Shown in pieces: positions 23,187 to 29,735 of a DNA stretch of 64,000 bases. The stretch covers positions 221,001-285,000 of the forward strand of contig CAJHZI010000475.1 in assembly GCA_905160935.1 (NCBI GenBank), written 5' to 3'. Origin of the DNA: Enchytraeus crypticus. Taxonomy: Eukaryota; Annelida; Clitellata; Enchytraeida; Enchytraeidae. A model generated the notes under the pieces. The model was not told where the DNA came from. It was given only the letters and a program-made list of their open reading frames with translations, and did no database searches. Both the position numbers and the translations under genes were made by a program. Numbering within the stretch: the first letter of the stretch is position 1; each line of letters starts with the position of its first letter.

Positions 23187-24377
23187 TGTGTGTGTGTGAC
23201 CTTGTGCATGTATATCTATGCCTATATGTATCAGTGTATGTATCAGTGTATATCTACGTGTATGCTACAGATATCAGAGTCTAGCAGCAGCAGTTCGCAG
23301 GGCTGGTTGAGTTCTATATTTAGACGACGACAGAATTCAGTGTCGTCCAGTGAGTCCGGTAGAAGCACGCCCTCCCACATGGATCAGGTATCAGGCTAAT
23401 AATAACAATAGTAATAATAATAATATGAATAATAATAATAACCTCCGACAATTTCTATAGCGGTGTCATGGCCGGTGTCCAGTCTTCGAGACCGCTTTAC
23501 AGGTTCCTGGCAGGTTATTATTAATCCTTTCAATGGTTAATCATAGCTTTGTTATTGATAGCGTCAATCGGCAGCTAGCTTCGAGACAAGATGAACCTTC
23601 CATGGGCCCAAGGGGATATCCATCATTACTTGATTACTAGTATTGTATGTATTTATTTATACTGTACTTTTTATTTCTAAGTGTATTTAGTATTTTACTT
23701 TTTTATTTATAAGTGTATTTAGTATTTTATATATCTAGAAGTGTATTTAGTATTATATGTATCTATTCTGTTTCCAGTCTTTCTCGGAGCTGTTCGTGAA
23801 CTTTCTAGAACGAGAATCAGCCCGTCCGCTGCCCCAGGCTCGCCTCCCCGCTGAAAGGATGGTCCAGGAGAAACAACAGCAGGTCAAGAAGCCTCCCTTC
23901 AACCCCTTCGCCGTCCCCATGCATTCCACCCCCATGCCTTTCACCTCACTGGCGGGCCCAGGGGGTTATGCTCCCCCCACCTCAGCTCAAAATAATCTCT
24001 CCGTCAATAATTCATCCCGACCTGGCGGCAGTTTTGCGGATGGTGGTGGTGGTAAATCAACTTTTGGGGGCAGTGCAGCATACGGTAGTAACCATGGGAA
24101 TCCGTTGTTTGGGGGCAGTGCGGCGTACGGAAGTGGTCGTCATGGTAATTCTCTGATTGATCAAACTGACCCCTCTAGGTCCCACCCGCTCATGCAGCCC
24201 CCAGCGCTGCACACTCAGATGCTGCCCGTGTTTTCTGCGAGGTCAGAGACGACACCGATAAGTTTTGAATCGGATAAAGGAAGTGCCTCAAGTTCAGGTC
24301 GATCCACTCCTGCATCGAGCGCTTCGATATTGAGGGACGTCCTTGACTCCTCCGCTTTCAAATCTCCAAATAGTTGA
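1..24377 (+). CDS. TRIP11: TRIP11 / GMAP-210 golgin gene (5' part missing), 20 exons
   Basis: This encodes a cis-Golgi golgin, a long coiled-coil tether that in the known family binds curved vesicles through its N-terminus and Arf1-GTP through its C-terminal GRAB domain. Exons: 1-153, 1558-1890, 5083-5286, 6168-6338, 8895-8951, 9568-9753, 10695-12416, 13270-13530, 14257-14474, 15582-15825, 16082-16490, 17559-17719, 18121-18314, 18943-19106, 19721-19824, 20456-20555, 21445-21526, 22378-22492, 23271-23387, 23778-24377. All junction phases agree and give about 1,864 codons. Recognition rests on several blocks matching vertebrate TRIP11: [11 protein letters not shown] near the start, [35 protein letters not shown], the GRAB block (NLLLGYF...HEEMKQ), [10 protein letters not shown] and the tail ILRDVL. 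Roughly 190 N-terminal residues, including any lipid-packing helix, lie upstream of the window. Odd points are an in-frame TAA in the 13270 exon and tandem arrays over many splice sites. Confidence 0.93.
134..335 (+). repeat. 86-bp tandem repeat containing a splice donor (about 2.3 copies)
   Basis: The exon end GCAGTGCTACC(A/G)CCTCACAGGT begins at 134, 220 and 306, an exact 86-bp spacing. Each copy carries the same CAG|GTTTT donor. Only the first is joined to the full exon. Confidence 0.9.
600..730 (-). mobile_element. Retroposon 3' tail with (ATTG)n end
   Basis: Reverse complement shows a CCTGACATTGCC...GAACCGGACATCAAATTC block followed by (ATTG)n. The same block recurs near 9000, 29190, 33665, 38915, 51490 and 63730. 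CAGGGACGTCAGGCAAT-type units are locally repeated at 660-725. The rest of the 154-1277 intron shows no gene. Confidence 0.55.
1278..1420 (+). mobile_element. tRNA-derived SINE (family A)
   Basis: The head GGCTGGAGCCAGTGGCG carries a pol III A box (TGGCGAAGTTGG) and a B box (GGTTCAAATCC). It is followed by GGGCTCGCCCGTCACTGAC and the tail GAAACTGACGTTAACC. At least ten further copies occur in the window. There is no cloverleaf with matching acceptor arms, so this is not a tRNA gene. Confidence 0.85.
1558..1890 (+). CDS. TRIP11: TRIP11 exon b
   Basis: Acceptor CATTCCAG|GAG opens phase 0. The 111 codons are coiled-coil rich ([20 protein letters not shown]) with a Q-rich stretch near the middle. 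The first usable donor is AGC|GTATGT at 1891. Four downstream copies of the same donor stay in frame, so the exon could extend in 12-residue steps. Confidence 0.8.
1867..2076 (+). repeat. 36-bp tandem repeat carrying an in-frame donor (6 copies)
   Basis: The unit ACTTCTAAACACAACACTGC plus CAGCGTATGTCTCTTC repeats with GTATGT at 1891, 1927, 1963, 1999 and 2035; the last copy (2071) is ATATGT. 36 is a multiple of 3 and no stop occurs, so each extra unit would add 12 residues. Confidence 0.93.
2526..3240 (-). mobile_element. Non-LTR retrotransposon ORF2 C-terminal fragment (probable restriction-like endonuclease)
   Basis: A 235-codon open stretch on the - strand begins [18 protein letters not shown]. 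It has a Cys/His cluster (CICG...[11 protein letters not shown], about residues 45-65), then KRPDG and WDVTVTD spaced like a PD-(D/E)xK core (about residues 107-125), and ends with FETLGPIN and [11 protein letters not shown] blocks. This resembles the C-terminal region of widespread invertebrate retroelements with an R2-type endonuclease (inference). No reverse transcriptase precedes it; it is cut by the TAT repeat at 3250. Confidence 0.7.
3250..3465. repeat. (TAT/TATTA)n low-complexity tract
   Basis: About 215 bp of TATTATATTA-type repeat separates two unrelated LINE fragments. Tyr/Ile-rich reading frames across it are artefacts. Confidence 0.9.
3466..4790 (+). mobile_element. CR1/Jockey-like LINE, reverse transcriptase fragment, frameshifted
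   Basis: The translated frame shows the RT motifs [13 protein letters not shown] (about 3505), [13 protein letters not shown] (about 3676) and YADD (3773-3784). There is a frameshift at about 3765 and a further internal deletion near 4070. A third segment to 4379 resembles the C-terminal thumb region. The 3' UTR runs to AATAAA at 4767. The 5' half is missing. It lies in a golgin intron, same strand. Confidence 0.85.
4808..4955 (+). mobile_element. SINE family C (tail shared with family A, TTA-rich end)
   Basis: CAGATTGGTCTGGG and TGTGTGCTGTGGGGACGTCC lead into CCTGACATCATCCCTGGATG and GAGGAAACTGACGTTAAGCC, then (TTA)n. A reverse copy is at 22940-23050; tail-only copies are at 35600 and 38230. 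Confidence 0.7.
5083..5286 (+). CDS. TRIP11: TRIP11 exon c
   Basis: 68 codons, phase 0 to 0, between TAACAG|CAATCAG and GAACAG|GTAGTA. Coiled-coil start ([19 protein letters not shown]) then a Ser/Asn-rich stretch and an [13 protein letters not shown] helix. AATCAG|AGC two codons later is an alternative acceptor. Confidence 0.8.
5449..5520 (+). mobile_element. SINE family A, 3' fragment
   Basis: Only the CGCCCGTCACTGACATCGC part and GAGGAAACTGACGTTAGC tail remain, followed by TTTACCAGCTTTTAAC. Confidence 0.75.
6017..6128 (+). repeat. 15-bp tandem repeat with acceptor-like CTTCAG motif
   Basis: CTGTTAACCTTCAGG repeats about seven times, ending 40 bp before the real acceptor of the next golgin exon (GCTGTTCAG|ATA). 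Each unit ends in a pyrimidine-CAG like a splice acceptor. Confidence 0.85.
6168..6338 (+). CDS. TRIP11: TRIP11 exon d
   Basis: 57 codons, phase 0 to 0, starting [18 protein letters not shown] and ending VMLARK|GTTTGT. Continuous heptad-rich coiled coil typical of golgins. Confidence 0.85.
6746..7690 (-). mobile_element. RTE-like LINE, 3' half, degenerate
   Basis: Read on the - strand: [14 protein letters not shown] near 7600, the catalytic block [12 protein letters not shown] near 7490, then [20 protein letters not shown] (near 7310). The thumb follows to the hairpin CTGCCAGTAGGCAG and GTGCACTAAGAGAG at 6746-6775. Frameshifts and stops break the frame. The tail is (GA)n. At least five more 3' copies of this family are in the window. 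Confidence 0.85.
8205..8535 (+). mobile_element. LINE fragment, linker before the reverse transcriptase
   Basis: An open frame with [24 protein letters not shown] and [13 protein letters not shown], the segment between endonuclease and RT in RTE/Jockey-type ORF2. It is cut off after the PDNI motif. The surrounding 7690-8890 intron is AT-rich with no exon seen. Confidence 0.8.
8895..8951 (+). CDS. TRIP11: TRIP11 exon e (small, Gly/Asn-rich)
   Basis: 19 codons between TTCACAG|GCT and AGCAAG|GTAAAA, phase 0 to 0. The sequence is non-helical ([19 protein letters not shown]). It is included because both splice sites are good and the frame is kept; it may be a cassette exon. Confidence 0.6.
9420..9545 (+). 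mobile_element. LINE 3'-end fragment, (ATT)n tail
   Basis: The block TTTTTGCTCGCTGGCTTGAT, then TCTCAATAGTGCTTG and GTTGTCATTGATGACTGTAG, ends in (TTA)n. Related blocks occur at 34135, 35165 and, reversed, at 51590 and 63405. Confidence 0.65.
9568..9753 (+). CDS. TRIP11: TRIP11 exon f
   Basis: 62 codons, phase 0 to 0, between GCCACAG|GGA and GAAAAG|GTCTGT. An acidic linker ([12 protein letters not shown]) is followed by coiled coil ([20 protein letters not shown]) ending NQLFLEK, like TQLFLEK in vertebrate TRIP11. Confidence 0.82.
10430..10665 (+). mobile_element. SINE sharing the RTE-like LINE tail
   Basis: Starts GAGGAAGGCAACGGGAAACC and continues through GGTATGGATAAGGCATA and GGGATTAACTTGTTGATC. 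It ends TTGAACCTGCCACTTTGGCA followed by GTGCACTGAACAGAGAG. The last about 35 bp match the LINE 3' end with its CTGCC...GGCAG hairpin. Other copies lie at 35630-35860 and 47350-47480. Confidence 0.75.
10695..12416 (+). CDS. TRIP11: TRIP11 exon g (large coiled-coil exon)
   Basis: 574 codons, phase 0 to 0, from TTCAG|GAACAACTT to GAAAAG|GTTTGT. Nearly uninterrupted heptad coiled coil (for example [20 protein letters not shown]), broken by Ser/Asn-rich hinges around residues 70-95, 285-310 and 465-500. It ends LRREK, aligning with MEREK of the vertebrate protein. It supplies about a third of the coding sequence. Confidence 0.93.
12950..13070 (+). mobile_element. CR1-like LINE 3' end
   Basis: GGTCAACTAGATAGGTTACT, TTTGACGGCCTTGTTTGTG and AATAAAC form a 3' UTR block. 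A reverse copy is at 37545-37695 and a diverged version ends the LINE at 4790. Confidence 0.6.
13270..13530 (+). CDS. TRIP11: TRIP11 exon h, with in-frame TAA near its start
   Basis: From TTCGCAG|GAG to CTGCAG|GTGGGT, 87 codons. It holds the conserved VMNEKTRE and [15 protein letters not shown] blocks of TRIP11. Codon 5 (13282-13284) is TAA in the phase set by exon g, aligning with an ordinary residue in the human protein. Skipping the TAA would need both a later exon-g donor (GTTT|GTAGTC at 12421) and the acceptor ATATAAG|TGATG (13286). That joins K-V-L-M-N-E-K in frame, but both sites are weak. Confidence 0.8.
13850..14250 (+). repeat. (ATTG)n tract with two partial copies of exon i
   Basis: TTGATTGATTGATT repeats are interrupted by two exon-like copies beginning ATTCAG|GTGCT at 14011 and 14124. 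Each matches the first about 40 bp of the real exon at 14257 (CACGACACGGCCCCGG versus CAGGGCTCAGCCCCGG). Both lose similarity into ATTG repeat and have no donor. Confidence 0.88.
14257..14474 (+). CDS. TRIP11: TRIP11 exon i
   Basis: Phase 0 to 2, between GATTCAG|GTG and ATACAC|GTGAGT. Encodes [20 protein letters not shown] and on to QLERKYT, matching the ERD/coiled-coil segment after the VLQ block of vertebrate TRIP11. The upstream tract is (TTGA)n rather than a classical pyrimidine run. Confidence 0.88.
14475..15190 (+). repeat. Degenerate 26-35-bp tandem repeat starting at a splice donor
   Basis: Units such as GTGGATTGATTTAAGAGTAA plus GCTTAG repeat about 20 times, beginning right at the exon i donor (GTGAGT; GTGAGTGAATT in the next copy). 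Confidence 0.85.
15443..15568 (+). mobile_element. SINE family A next to a splice acceptor
   Basis: Full-length copy with A box, B box (GGTTCAAATTC) and tail GAGGGAACTGACGTTAACC. It ends CTTAGCTTTTTTTACTACAT, only about 14 bp from the exon j acceptor, so it supplies the pyrimidine tract. Confidence 0.85.
15582..15825 (+). CDS. TRIP11: TRIP11 exon j
   Basis: Phase 2 to 0 between ACATAG|GAACC and GAGAAG|GTACAG. Coiled coil ([20 protein letters not shown]), then a Ser/Gly/Ala/Pro-rich hinge, then [10 protein letters not shown]. Confidence 0.85.
16082..16490 (+). CDS. TRIP11: TRIP11 exon k
   Basis: Phase 0 to 1 between TTTAG|GAC and GTGGTG|GTATGT. 136 codons of coiled coil ([38 protein letters not shown]) ending [12 protein letters not shown] (CT)n tract precedes the acceptor. 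Confidence 0.88.
16510..16890 (-). repeat. Tandem array of RTE-like LINE 3' tails (about 66-bp unit x5)
   Basis: TAGTGCACTGCCTATTGGCA followed by GGTCCATGG and TTTCTCTCTCTGTCTTTC repeats at about 16571, 16637, 16702, 16768 and 16840. It is the reverse complement of the LINE end hairpin plus GA tail, so a retroposon tail was itself amplified. Leu/Ser-rich frames here are artefacts. Confidence 0.8.
17559..17719 (+). CDS. TRIP11: TRIP11 exon l
   Basis: Phase 1 to 0 between TTTCCAG|GCC and GACGAG|GTATTG. Gly-rich start, then coiled coil [20 protein letters not shown] and [12 protein letters not shown], aligning with the QERDQV...LQNEVQRLR region of vertebrate TRIP11. Flanked on both sides by ATTG repeats. 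Confidence 0.88.
17720..18120 (+). repeat. (ATTG)n with two stop-terminated copies of the exon m start
   Basis: GATAAG|CTGGTGAGACTGAGAG occurs at 17815, 18010 and 18121. The first two copies run about 65 bp in the exon frame and then read GAGAGAGCAATAG, a stop, before returning to ATAG/ATTG repeat. Only the third continues into the exon. Confidence 0.9.
18121..18314 (+). CDS. TRIP11: TRIP11 exon m
   Basis: Phase 0 to 2 from GATAAG|CTGGTG to GTGTCAG|GTAGGC. Contains [19 protein letters not shown], one of the most conserved TRIP11 blocks. The acceptor lacks a normal pyrimidine tract and depends on TTGATTGA repeat. Confidence 0.9.
18306..18533 (+). repeat. 19-bp tandem repeat carrying a splice donor (about 12 copies)
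   Basis: GTGTCAGGTAGGCGTGGCT repeats from the exon m end. Most units keep TCAG|GTAGGC or TCAG|GTGGGT. Confidence 0.93.
18825..18920 (+). repeat. Partial duplicate of exon n
   Basis: A 96-bp copy of the start of the 18943 exon, open in the exon frame with mostly silent or conservative differences (LQAQLHVM versus LQVQLHVM). It has an AG before it but runs into ATTG repeat without a donor. Confidence 0.88.
18943..19106 (+). CDS. TRIP11: TRIP11 exon n
   Basis: Phase 2 to 1 from GATGTAG|AGGAGAG to AATCAG|GTTAGA. Encodes [19 protein letters not shown] and [17 protein letters not shown], nearly identical in layout to vertebrate TRIP11 ([16 protein letters not shown]). Confidence 0.92.
19503..19738 (+). 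repeat. 51-bp tandem repeat carrying a splice acceptor (5 copies)
   Basis: GATTGGTTGCAGAGAAGAAT recurs with the acceptor AG ending at 19567, 19618, 19669 and 19720; the oldest copy has CTG instead of CAG. Copies before the last read TTTTAG, a stop, in the exon phase. Confidence 0.92.
19721..19824 (+). CDS. TRIP11: TRIP11 exon o
   Basis: Phase 1 to 0 from GGTTGCAG|AGAAG to CTTCAG|GTTCTT. Encodes [20 protein letters not shown], aligning with the YSAELEKQKQL segment. Confidence 0.9.
20100..20450 (+). repeat. (ATTG)n tract before exon p
   Basis: About 350 bp of TTGATTGATTG with GGACTGGATTAATTGAT sub-units. It ends at the exon p acceptor (GACTCTAG) and serves as its upstream tract. On the other strand it translates to Asn/Gln/Ser runs, which are artefacts. 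Confidence 0.9.
20456..20555 (+). CDS. TRIP11: TRIP11 exon p
   Basis: Phase 0 to 1 from CTCTAG|TCTCAG to GAAGAGG|GTAAGA. Encodes [19 protein letters not shown], matching LDEANAALDSASRLTEQLD of vertebrates. Confidence 0.92.
20595..20970 (-). mobile_element. RTE-like LINE 3' end
   Basis: On the - strand: [20 protein letters not shown] (an internal duplication), [26 protein letters not shown], then the CTGC...GCAG hairpin and CACTAAGAGAG tail. Confidence 0.85.
21445..21526 (+). CDS. TRIP11: TRIP11 exon q
   Basis: Phase 1 to 2 from GATCCAG|TGACG to GTCGATAA|GTTAGT. Encodes [18 protein letters not shown] and ends TDAKVDK, matching the EGKVDK that leads into the vertebrate GRAB domain. Codon AA/G is completed by the next exon. 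Confidence 0.9.
21601..21727 (+). mobile_element. SINE family A
   Basis: GGCTGGAGCCAGTGGCCGAA, B box GGTTCAAATCC and tail GAGGAAACTGACGTTAACC are all present. Confidence 0.85.
21885..22399 (+). repeat. 43-bp tandem repeat carrying the GRAB-exon splice acceptor (12 copies)
   Basis: GTTTGCAG|GATAATCATAAAGAACC recurs with GCAG at 21901, 21944, 21987 and every 43 bp to 22374. The eleven upstream units are almost identical and read on into TTCTGCTTATTTTGTTC; only the last continues into GRAB coding sequence. Using an upstream acceptor would shift the frame (43 is 1 mod 3) and reach TAA in the next unit. Confidence 0.96.
22378..22492 (+). CDS. TRIP11: TRIP11 exon r, GRAB (Arf-binding) domain
   Basis: Phase 2 to 0 from TTTGCAG|GATAATC to ATGAAGCAG|GTGGGT. 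Encodes [20 protein letters not shown] and [11 protein letters not shown], the GRIP-related Arf-binding domain that in known golgins recruits the C-terminus to cis-Golgi membranes through Arf1-GTP. Confidence 0.96.
22733..22930. repeat. (AT)n microsatellite
   Basis: Three long TATATA runs broken by short spacers. All Tyr/Ile frames across it are artefacts. Confidence 0.95.
22940..23055 (-). mobile_element. SINE family C, reverse copy with fold-back
   Basis: Reverse copy of the 4808-4955 element. The tail has become palindromic: GTCCCTGACATCATCC and its complement flank 4 bp, at 22948-22983. Confidence 0.7.
23271..23387 (+). CDS. TRIP11: TRIP11 exon s
   Basis: Phase 0 to 0 from TGCTACAG|ATATC to GGATCAG|GTATCA. 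39 residues, Ser-rich around [13 protein letters not shown], equivalent to the TGWLGGG...NTP linker after GRAB. Confidence 0.88.
23778..24377 (+). CDS. TRIP11: TRIP11 exon t (last, with stop codon)
   Basis: Starts TTTCCAG|TCT; 199 codons then TGA at 24375. Opens [14 protein letters not shown] (vertebrate SFSELFVKFLETES), continues as a Pro/Ser/Gly-rich disordered tail and ends [16 protein letters not shown] (vertebrate VLKDLLKQ). FGGSAAYGS is repeated twice at about 24067 and 24109, an in-frame 45-bp-scale duplication. Confidence 0.95.
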   Translation, partial: SFSELFVNFLERESARPLPQARLPAERMVQEKQQQVKKPPFNPFAVPMHSTPMPFTSLAGPGGYAPPTSAQNNLSVNNSSRPGGSFADGGGGKSTFGGSAAYGSNHGNPLFGGSAAYGSGRHGNSLIDQTDPSRSHPLMQPPALHTQMLPVFSARSETTPISFESDKGSASSSGRSTPASSASILRDVLDSSAFKSPNS

Positions 24378-24890
24378 TTACTGTAATTCATTTCATTATA
24401 TTCTGTTGTATTTAACATTTATAAAGCGTTAACTTAAATGTTTTGTATTGTTGAGACAATTGGTGTCAGGTGCACAAATATATTTATTTCTAATAATTGT
24501 TGTTCTGTCCTTGACAACCAAATGCCACGACCGGCTTGGCTAGACATCTGTGGGTTTGAAGGAATCTTAAGTGACGTGCAGGTTAATGTAGTTTTCTTGT
24601 TAAGTATAGAAAAGTTGAGATTGGACTACCGAGAACTGTTTTTATTTGTGTAAGAGCCGTGTACAAGAAATTCAGAAAAAGTAATGAAACCACTTCTGAA
24701 GCCATTATTTATTTTGAAGAAAGGCATGAATTGTTAGGATTTCTATCATAGAATTATTACCCTGTTCAAATACTTGCAGTTTTTCGCTGGATTTATTCTC
24801 TAAATTCTCGGACTACTGCTGCACTATATGTAAATCTATAAACAGATTTTACCCTCGAAGGCTTGCTGGTCTTGAACCAAATAAAATTAA
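24378..24890 (+). other. TRIP11: Probable TRIP11 3' UTR
   Basis: AT-rich, no coding signal. The first AATAAA is at 24879; another lies at about 25786. The real cleavage site cannot be chosen from sequence. Confidence 0.5.
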
Positions 24891-25219
24891 ATACAATCGT
24901 AAAGACTTGAACGTTCTTTCCAGATACGTAGTAAAGCTCTACAATAATTCTGGACTGAAAGATTTACTCATAATGAACTATGGTATTTTGACTCTATTTC
25001 AGTAAAATTACTTCTCTAGCCTATGCGATCAACACAACAGAGGTGATTTGTTGTGAGAAGTGACTTCTATTTTGTACAATAATTTACTGAACAATTAATA
25101 AATAATAATAATATCAATCAATCAATCAATCAATAAGAATTTAACGAATTTAGAATTAAATAGAATTAGAATTTATTAAAATTTATTATTTATTTAGAAT
25201 TTATTTTAGATTTTAATGT

Positions 25220-25362
25220 TCAACAATATTAATAATTATTAATAATTATTAATAATTATTAATAATTATTAATAATTATTAATAATTATTAATAATTATT
25301 AATAATTATTAATAATTATTAATAATTATTAATAATTATTAATAATTATTAATAATTATTTT
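25220..25362. repeat. 10-bp AATAATTATT array
   Basis: About 14 nearly perfect copies of a self-complementary decamer directly before a retroposon tail. Confidence 0.95.
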
Positions 25363-26526
25363 AATCCTGACCCTGGTTAAACTGGGATTTAAGGGAAGAT
25401 GATGATGATGATGATGATTAATATTTATATTAATAATAACTGTATTCTCAATAATTTACTAATCAAATCTCTCTCATCCAGTTCGCATCATTCCACACCC
25501 GTTGTTAACTATTGTTGTACGTGTATAAGAATTTCCACACTGGATGGGCTCTCATTGTATGATCACTAATACTTAGTATGCTGCATTGATTATTAGTTAA
25601 GTTAGTGAATATGCCTCATATGTTTCTGATCACGCTGCAGTAGGACGTGTATTTCATTGAATTCTGATAGATCGCATTTACTACTTGATTTATTGATTGA
25701 TTGCTTGATGACTTGTTGTCTTGCTGAAGTGCTAGACTGAGGAAGTTAAGCTCCAAACTCTTGTAAATGTTTGAATGCTTTGTTAAATAAACCATATAAA
25801 CTTAAATGGTGGTCTGATACTGGTGTAGCAAAGTGTATAAGCCGTGTATGAATATTCTGCGCAGTACTCGAGACAATTAGTTCTAACTAAAAGCAACTAA
25901 AGAATGTGATGTTGATTTCAGTTTACTTATTTGCAATGTATCATTACTAGATAACTTGCTTTGTTTCCCCTTTCTTTGCCGTATGCTCGTTTACTAAAAT
26001 ATTTAGTGCATACCGTGACAGTTTTATCATAAACATGGGCTAATTATATTTATAAACCTAATAATTTACAGTGTACATCTGATTAACTATCAGAGCATAT
26101 AACTATGGATCATAGACTTGCATCTGTAGGATTAAATCTGAGTAAAATATCCAGTAGAGCCGTCTCTGCTGATGCCTCTGGGTTAGGATTTGTGGTTCGT
26201 AATGAATTAATTAATTGAGCGAGGGATAATAAAGTCATCGCATATCATCGTCGTAGTCTGTGACATAGAAGTAAATAAACTGTTAAACTTATAGTTAAGA
26301 CTGGAACTAAGGATATGACACTGTAGCTTGAATGAAATATACATGTACATGTAGTTAATTATCGTTCCTTCTTAGTTTCTACCGTCATCCGTGACAAATC
26401 AGTGATTAGTCACGTTGTAAAAATGCTCTCAATCAATCAACCTAGCAATCAGTAAGTATATTTCTAAAGAACCGTTCAATGCAAAATGTCACAGAAGTTC
26501 TCTGTCTCTCTTACGCTCTCTCTCTG

Positions 26527-26577
<51 letters not shown>

Positions 26578-27439
26578 TTCTCTCTGTCTGTTTGACTCTA
26601 TCGTTCTCTGGGAAGTGGTTATGGCAAGTTCAAGGTACATATTCCTACTCACACGCTTAATGAGAACACCATTGATCAACAGTTCAATATAAAAAGTCTA
26701 TATAATGATAAACGAGCCCGAGATATAAAATACGAGGCAGCATATATTTCATAAACACTGACAAGTACTTCCATACCTCACTGTTACACTTTGTTGTAAT
26801 ATTGCAATTATACGAACTTCTAAAGCGAACATAAGTTCATAGATTGTGCGAAGTTACTAGTTGATAGATTAAACGAAGCTGATATCAATATACCAGAGCC
26901 TGAGAGAGTTTCAATATAATATATTGCATATATAAAACTGTAACACATTAACGAACCACACAATTAATTCAACACATATAGCATTATGTAAGGCACTGTT
27001 TGTAGAATCCAATAACGGCAGTAACTGAAGGCAGTGAACTCAAGGCGATCAGGCAGTATTGTTCTAGAAGGCAGTGAATTGAGTTCTAGAAGGCAGTGAA
27101 TTGAAAGCTTGGTGAAAATATCTTATATCCATTATCTTAAAGAGAATATTCTTACACAACTTGATAAACATAGTACGTACAGTTAGAATACGAGAAAGGC
27201 ACGTCAAAGCAGAGTTGCAATAAATATTAGCGCATTAAAAGAGTAACATTGTGTAGTATGAATGATCTTTTAAATATCGACATTTTGAAGTCTCCAAGAA
27301 AGCGCTGAAAGTTTGCAATTAATTATCAAACATTTCATGAAATAGCGGATTTTGATTTCATGAAGATCATTTTCTTAAATACCAATGATTTAATGAATGC
27401 GATAATACTATATAGTATATCTAATATCTATAACATATA

Positions 27440-27510
<71 letters not shown>

Positions 27511-27974
27511 GATTCAGAAATGTAATTCACTTCGAATGATGGAAGCATCTTGCGCTTATCGGTGCGTATAGCAGGACTGAGCTACACTAAGCTAGGTCTA
27601 CACTAAGCACCACTCCGAGACGATACTACTATGATTCGAACACGACGCTTTCTGTTTCTGAGACAAATGTTCTAACATCTTGCCCTCTTGCCCATCTAAC
27701 TCCTACATATTCTCCTAAACAAATGAATTCGATTAATGTAGCTTAGAAATGTCTTAAAAAGAAATCTCGGTAGCTGTTAGCATACTATGTCTAATTACAT
27801 AGCAAGAGATCAGCGCATAAAAGAAGGCTTTTAACTACGAAATAACCATGCTTGCTGCATTTGAGAAGAGTCACATTGAATTAAATATTGCTTAGAATCA
27901 AATATAGCAACGTAAGAAGAAGAAAATGCTGCTTCTTTTATACATAGTAGCTTTTATCTACGCTTTGTCTGCAT

Positions 27975-28095
27975 AGTAAAAGCTAAAAGCTAATGTTAAC
28001 GTCAGTTTCCTCACTCGAAAGCGATGTCAGTGACGGGCAAGCCCAGGATTTGATCCCCGCACATATTGATCCGCGTTCGAGTATCATGCCGATGT
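27975..28095 (-). mobile_element. SINE family A, reverse copy
   Basis: Reverse complement shows GATACTCGAACGCGGATCAA, a B box (GGATCAAATCC), GCCCGTCACTGACATCGC and GAGGAAACTGACGTTAAC. Confidence 0.82.
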
Positions 28096-28384
28096 AGTAA
28101 CACATTGTCAGGCAAGTCCCGCGCAAAGATCTAAATTGCGTCAGTTTAAAGTAAACTAAATCTTTCTGTGTCTCACTAAGAAATTTGACGTGCTTGCTGC
28201 CTGTCGCTTCCTATAAGTTCTTCTCTGTAGCCAGTTTGACCTGCAAAACTTCAGGTCATCATCTAACTCTTACTGGATAAAACTTCTGAGAAGTTCTGCC
28301 ATCCCGGCCTACAATCCTTACTGCTTACATCCACCAATAACTTAAAAAAACCAACGTTAAATGCTCATGGTCAACATTGACAAA

Positions 28385-28700
28385 TGATTTGACGCTAATG
28401 ATTATGAAAATGATTTGTAGTTAATGATTATGAAAATGATTTGTAATGAATGATTAAGAAAATGATTCAAAGTTAGTGAATATGAAAATGACTTTTAGTT
28501 ATTGATTATGAAAATGATTTGTAACTAATCATATGAAAATGATTTGTAGCTAATGATTATGAAAATGATTTGTAGTTCACGATTATGAAAATAATTTGTA
28601 GATAATATTTATAAAAATGATTTGTAGTTAATGATTATGAAAAGGATTTATAGTTAGCGCTTATAAAAATGATTAGTAGTTAATGATTATGAAAATTAAA
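28385..28700. repeat. About 24-bp tandem repeat 3' of papilin
   Basis: ATGATTATGAAAATGATTTG plus TAGTTA repeats about 13 times with point changes, just past the papilin stop codon, probably within or near its 3' UTR. Confidence 0.88.
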
Positions 28701-28764
28701 AACCCGTCGAATCATCGATTAAAGTCTTCCACATTCAAATATCTCAAGAGGTATTTGACGTTGA

Positions 28765-28904
28765 TTACGGAAGGTGACCAGCTAGATAGCAGGTTTTGCA
28801 GCAGAAGATGCTGAAGTAGGCGTGACGACATAGCCTGGCCTCTAGAATGAGGTCACAGTTAGCATACCATGGCTTATCCTCGCACATCTCTGGCGCATCC
28901 ACCT
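28765..28904 (-). CDS. PAPLN: Papilin last exon, PLAC domain
   Basis: From ATTGTAG|AGGTGG to TAA. Six Cys in the PLAC pattern: [20 protein letters not shown] and [18 protein letters not shown] ends papilins and several ADAMTS-like proteins. Confidence 0.93.
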
Positions 28905-29698
28905 CTACAATATAAGAAGTGAATATTTGTGCCAATATAAAGGTATTTTAATGATTTTGCAAATTCAACGAATACCAGACAAATCTTGAATTCGCCACCT
29001 CTCAAAGCTAAGAAACTTTATAATTAAAAAAACTATTGTTAAATATTAAGTCAATCGCTAAATTATTTTTAAAATTGATAAGTGATTTGAATTTATTCTT
29101 TTACAATTGTAAAGTGATTGGTTTCTTTAATTCAATAAATCAATCAATCAGCTGGTTAATCGTTCCTAAATCTTTCAATTTATTAGCTACTCTCAATCAA
29201 TCAATAAGAATTTAACGGCCGGTTCCTTGCCATAAGGCAATGTCAGGGAAGTCTCTTGCAGAGTCTACGCCAACAGGCGCTATAGCACCATATGATGACG
29301 ACTGAGTACTTAGTCAGCATAGTCAGCATAATTTATTATCATTTTATAGAAGAATTTAAGAAATTATACTTATCGTAACACTCATGACAACAGCGTGCAC
29401 TCATGGTAAAATACGCTCTATGGCAAAATCCATGACAATAATGAGCACTCACGGTAACATACGCTCTATGGTAACATCCTTGACAACATTGAGCACTCAC
29501 AGTAACATACGCTCTATGGCAAAATCCATGACAATATTGAGCACTCATAGTAACATAAGCTCATACGTAGAAGTTTGTACTACTTTAGATATTAATTTAA
29601 ATGTAATTGTTATTTAGCTCTTGATTACTATTGAACTCTTCCTGTAAAGTAGTCTCGAAGACGAAATTCGGCCATGACATGCTATATAAGTTTTCGTT

Positions 29699-29735
<37 letters not shown>

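Larger units (their letters stand above)
24891..28380. other. Intergenic gap between the two convergent genes
   Basis: No coding region found. It holds a 10-bp palindromic AATAATTATT array (25220-25362), a retroposon 3' end CCTGACCCTGGTTAAACTGG with (GAT)n tail (25365-25420), and (AT)n tracts at 26528-26576 and 27440-27508. A reverse SINE family A copy is at 27975-28095. Confidence 0.7.
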
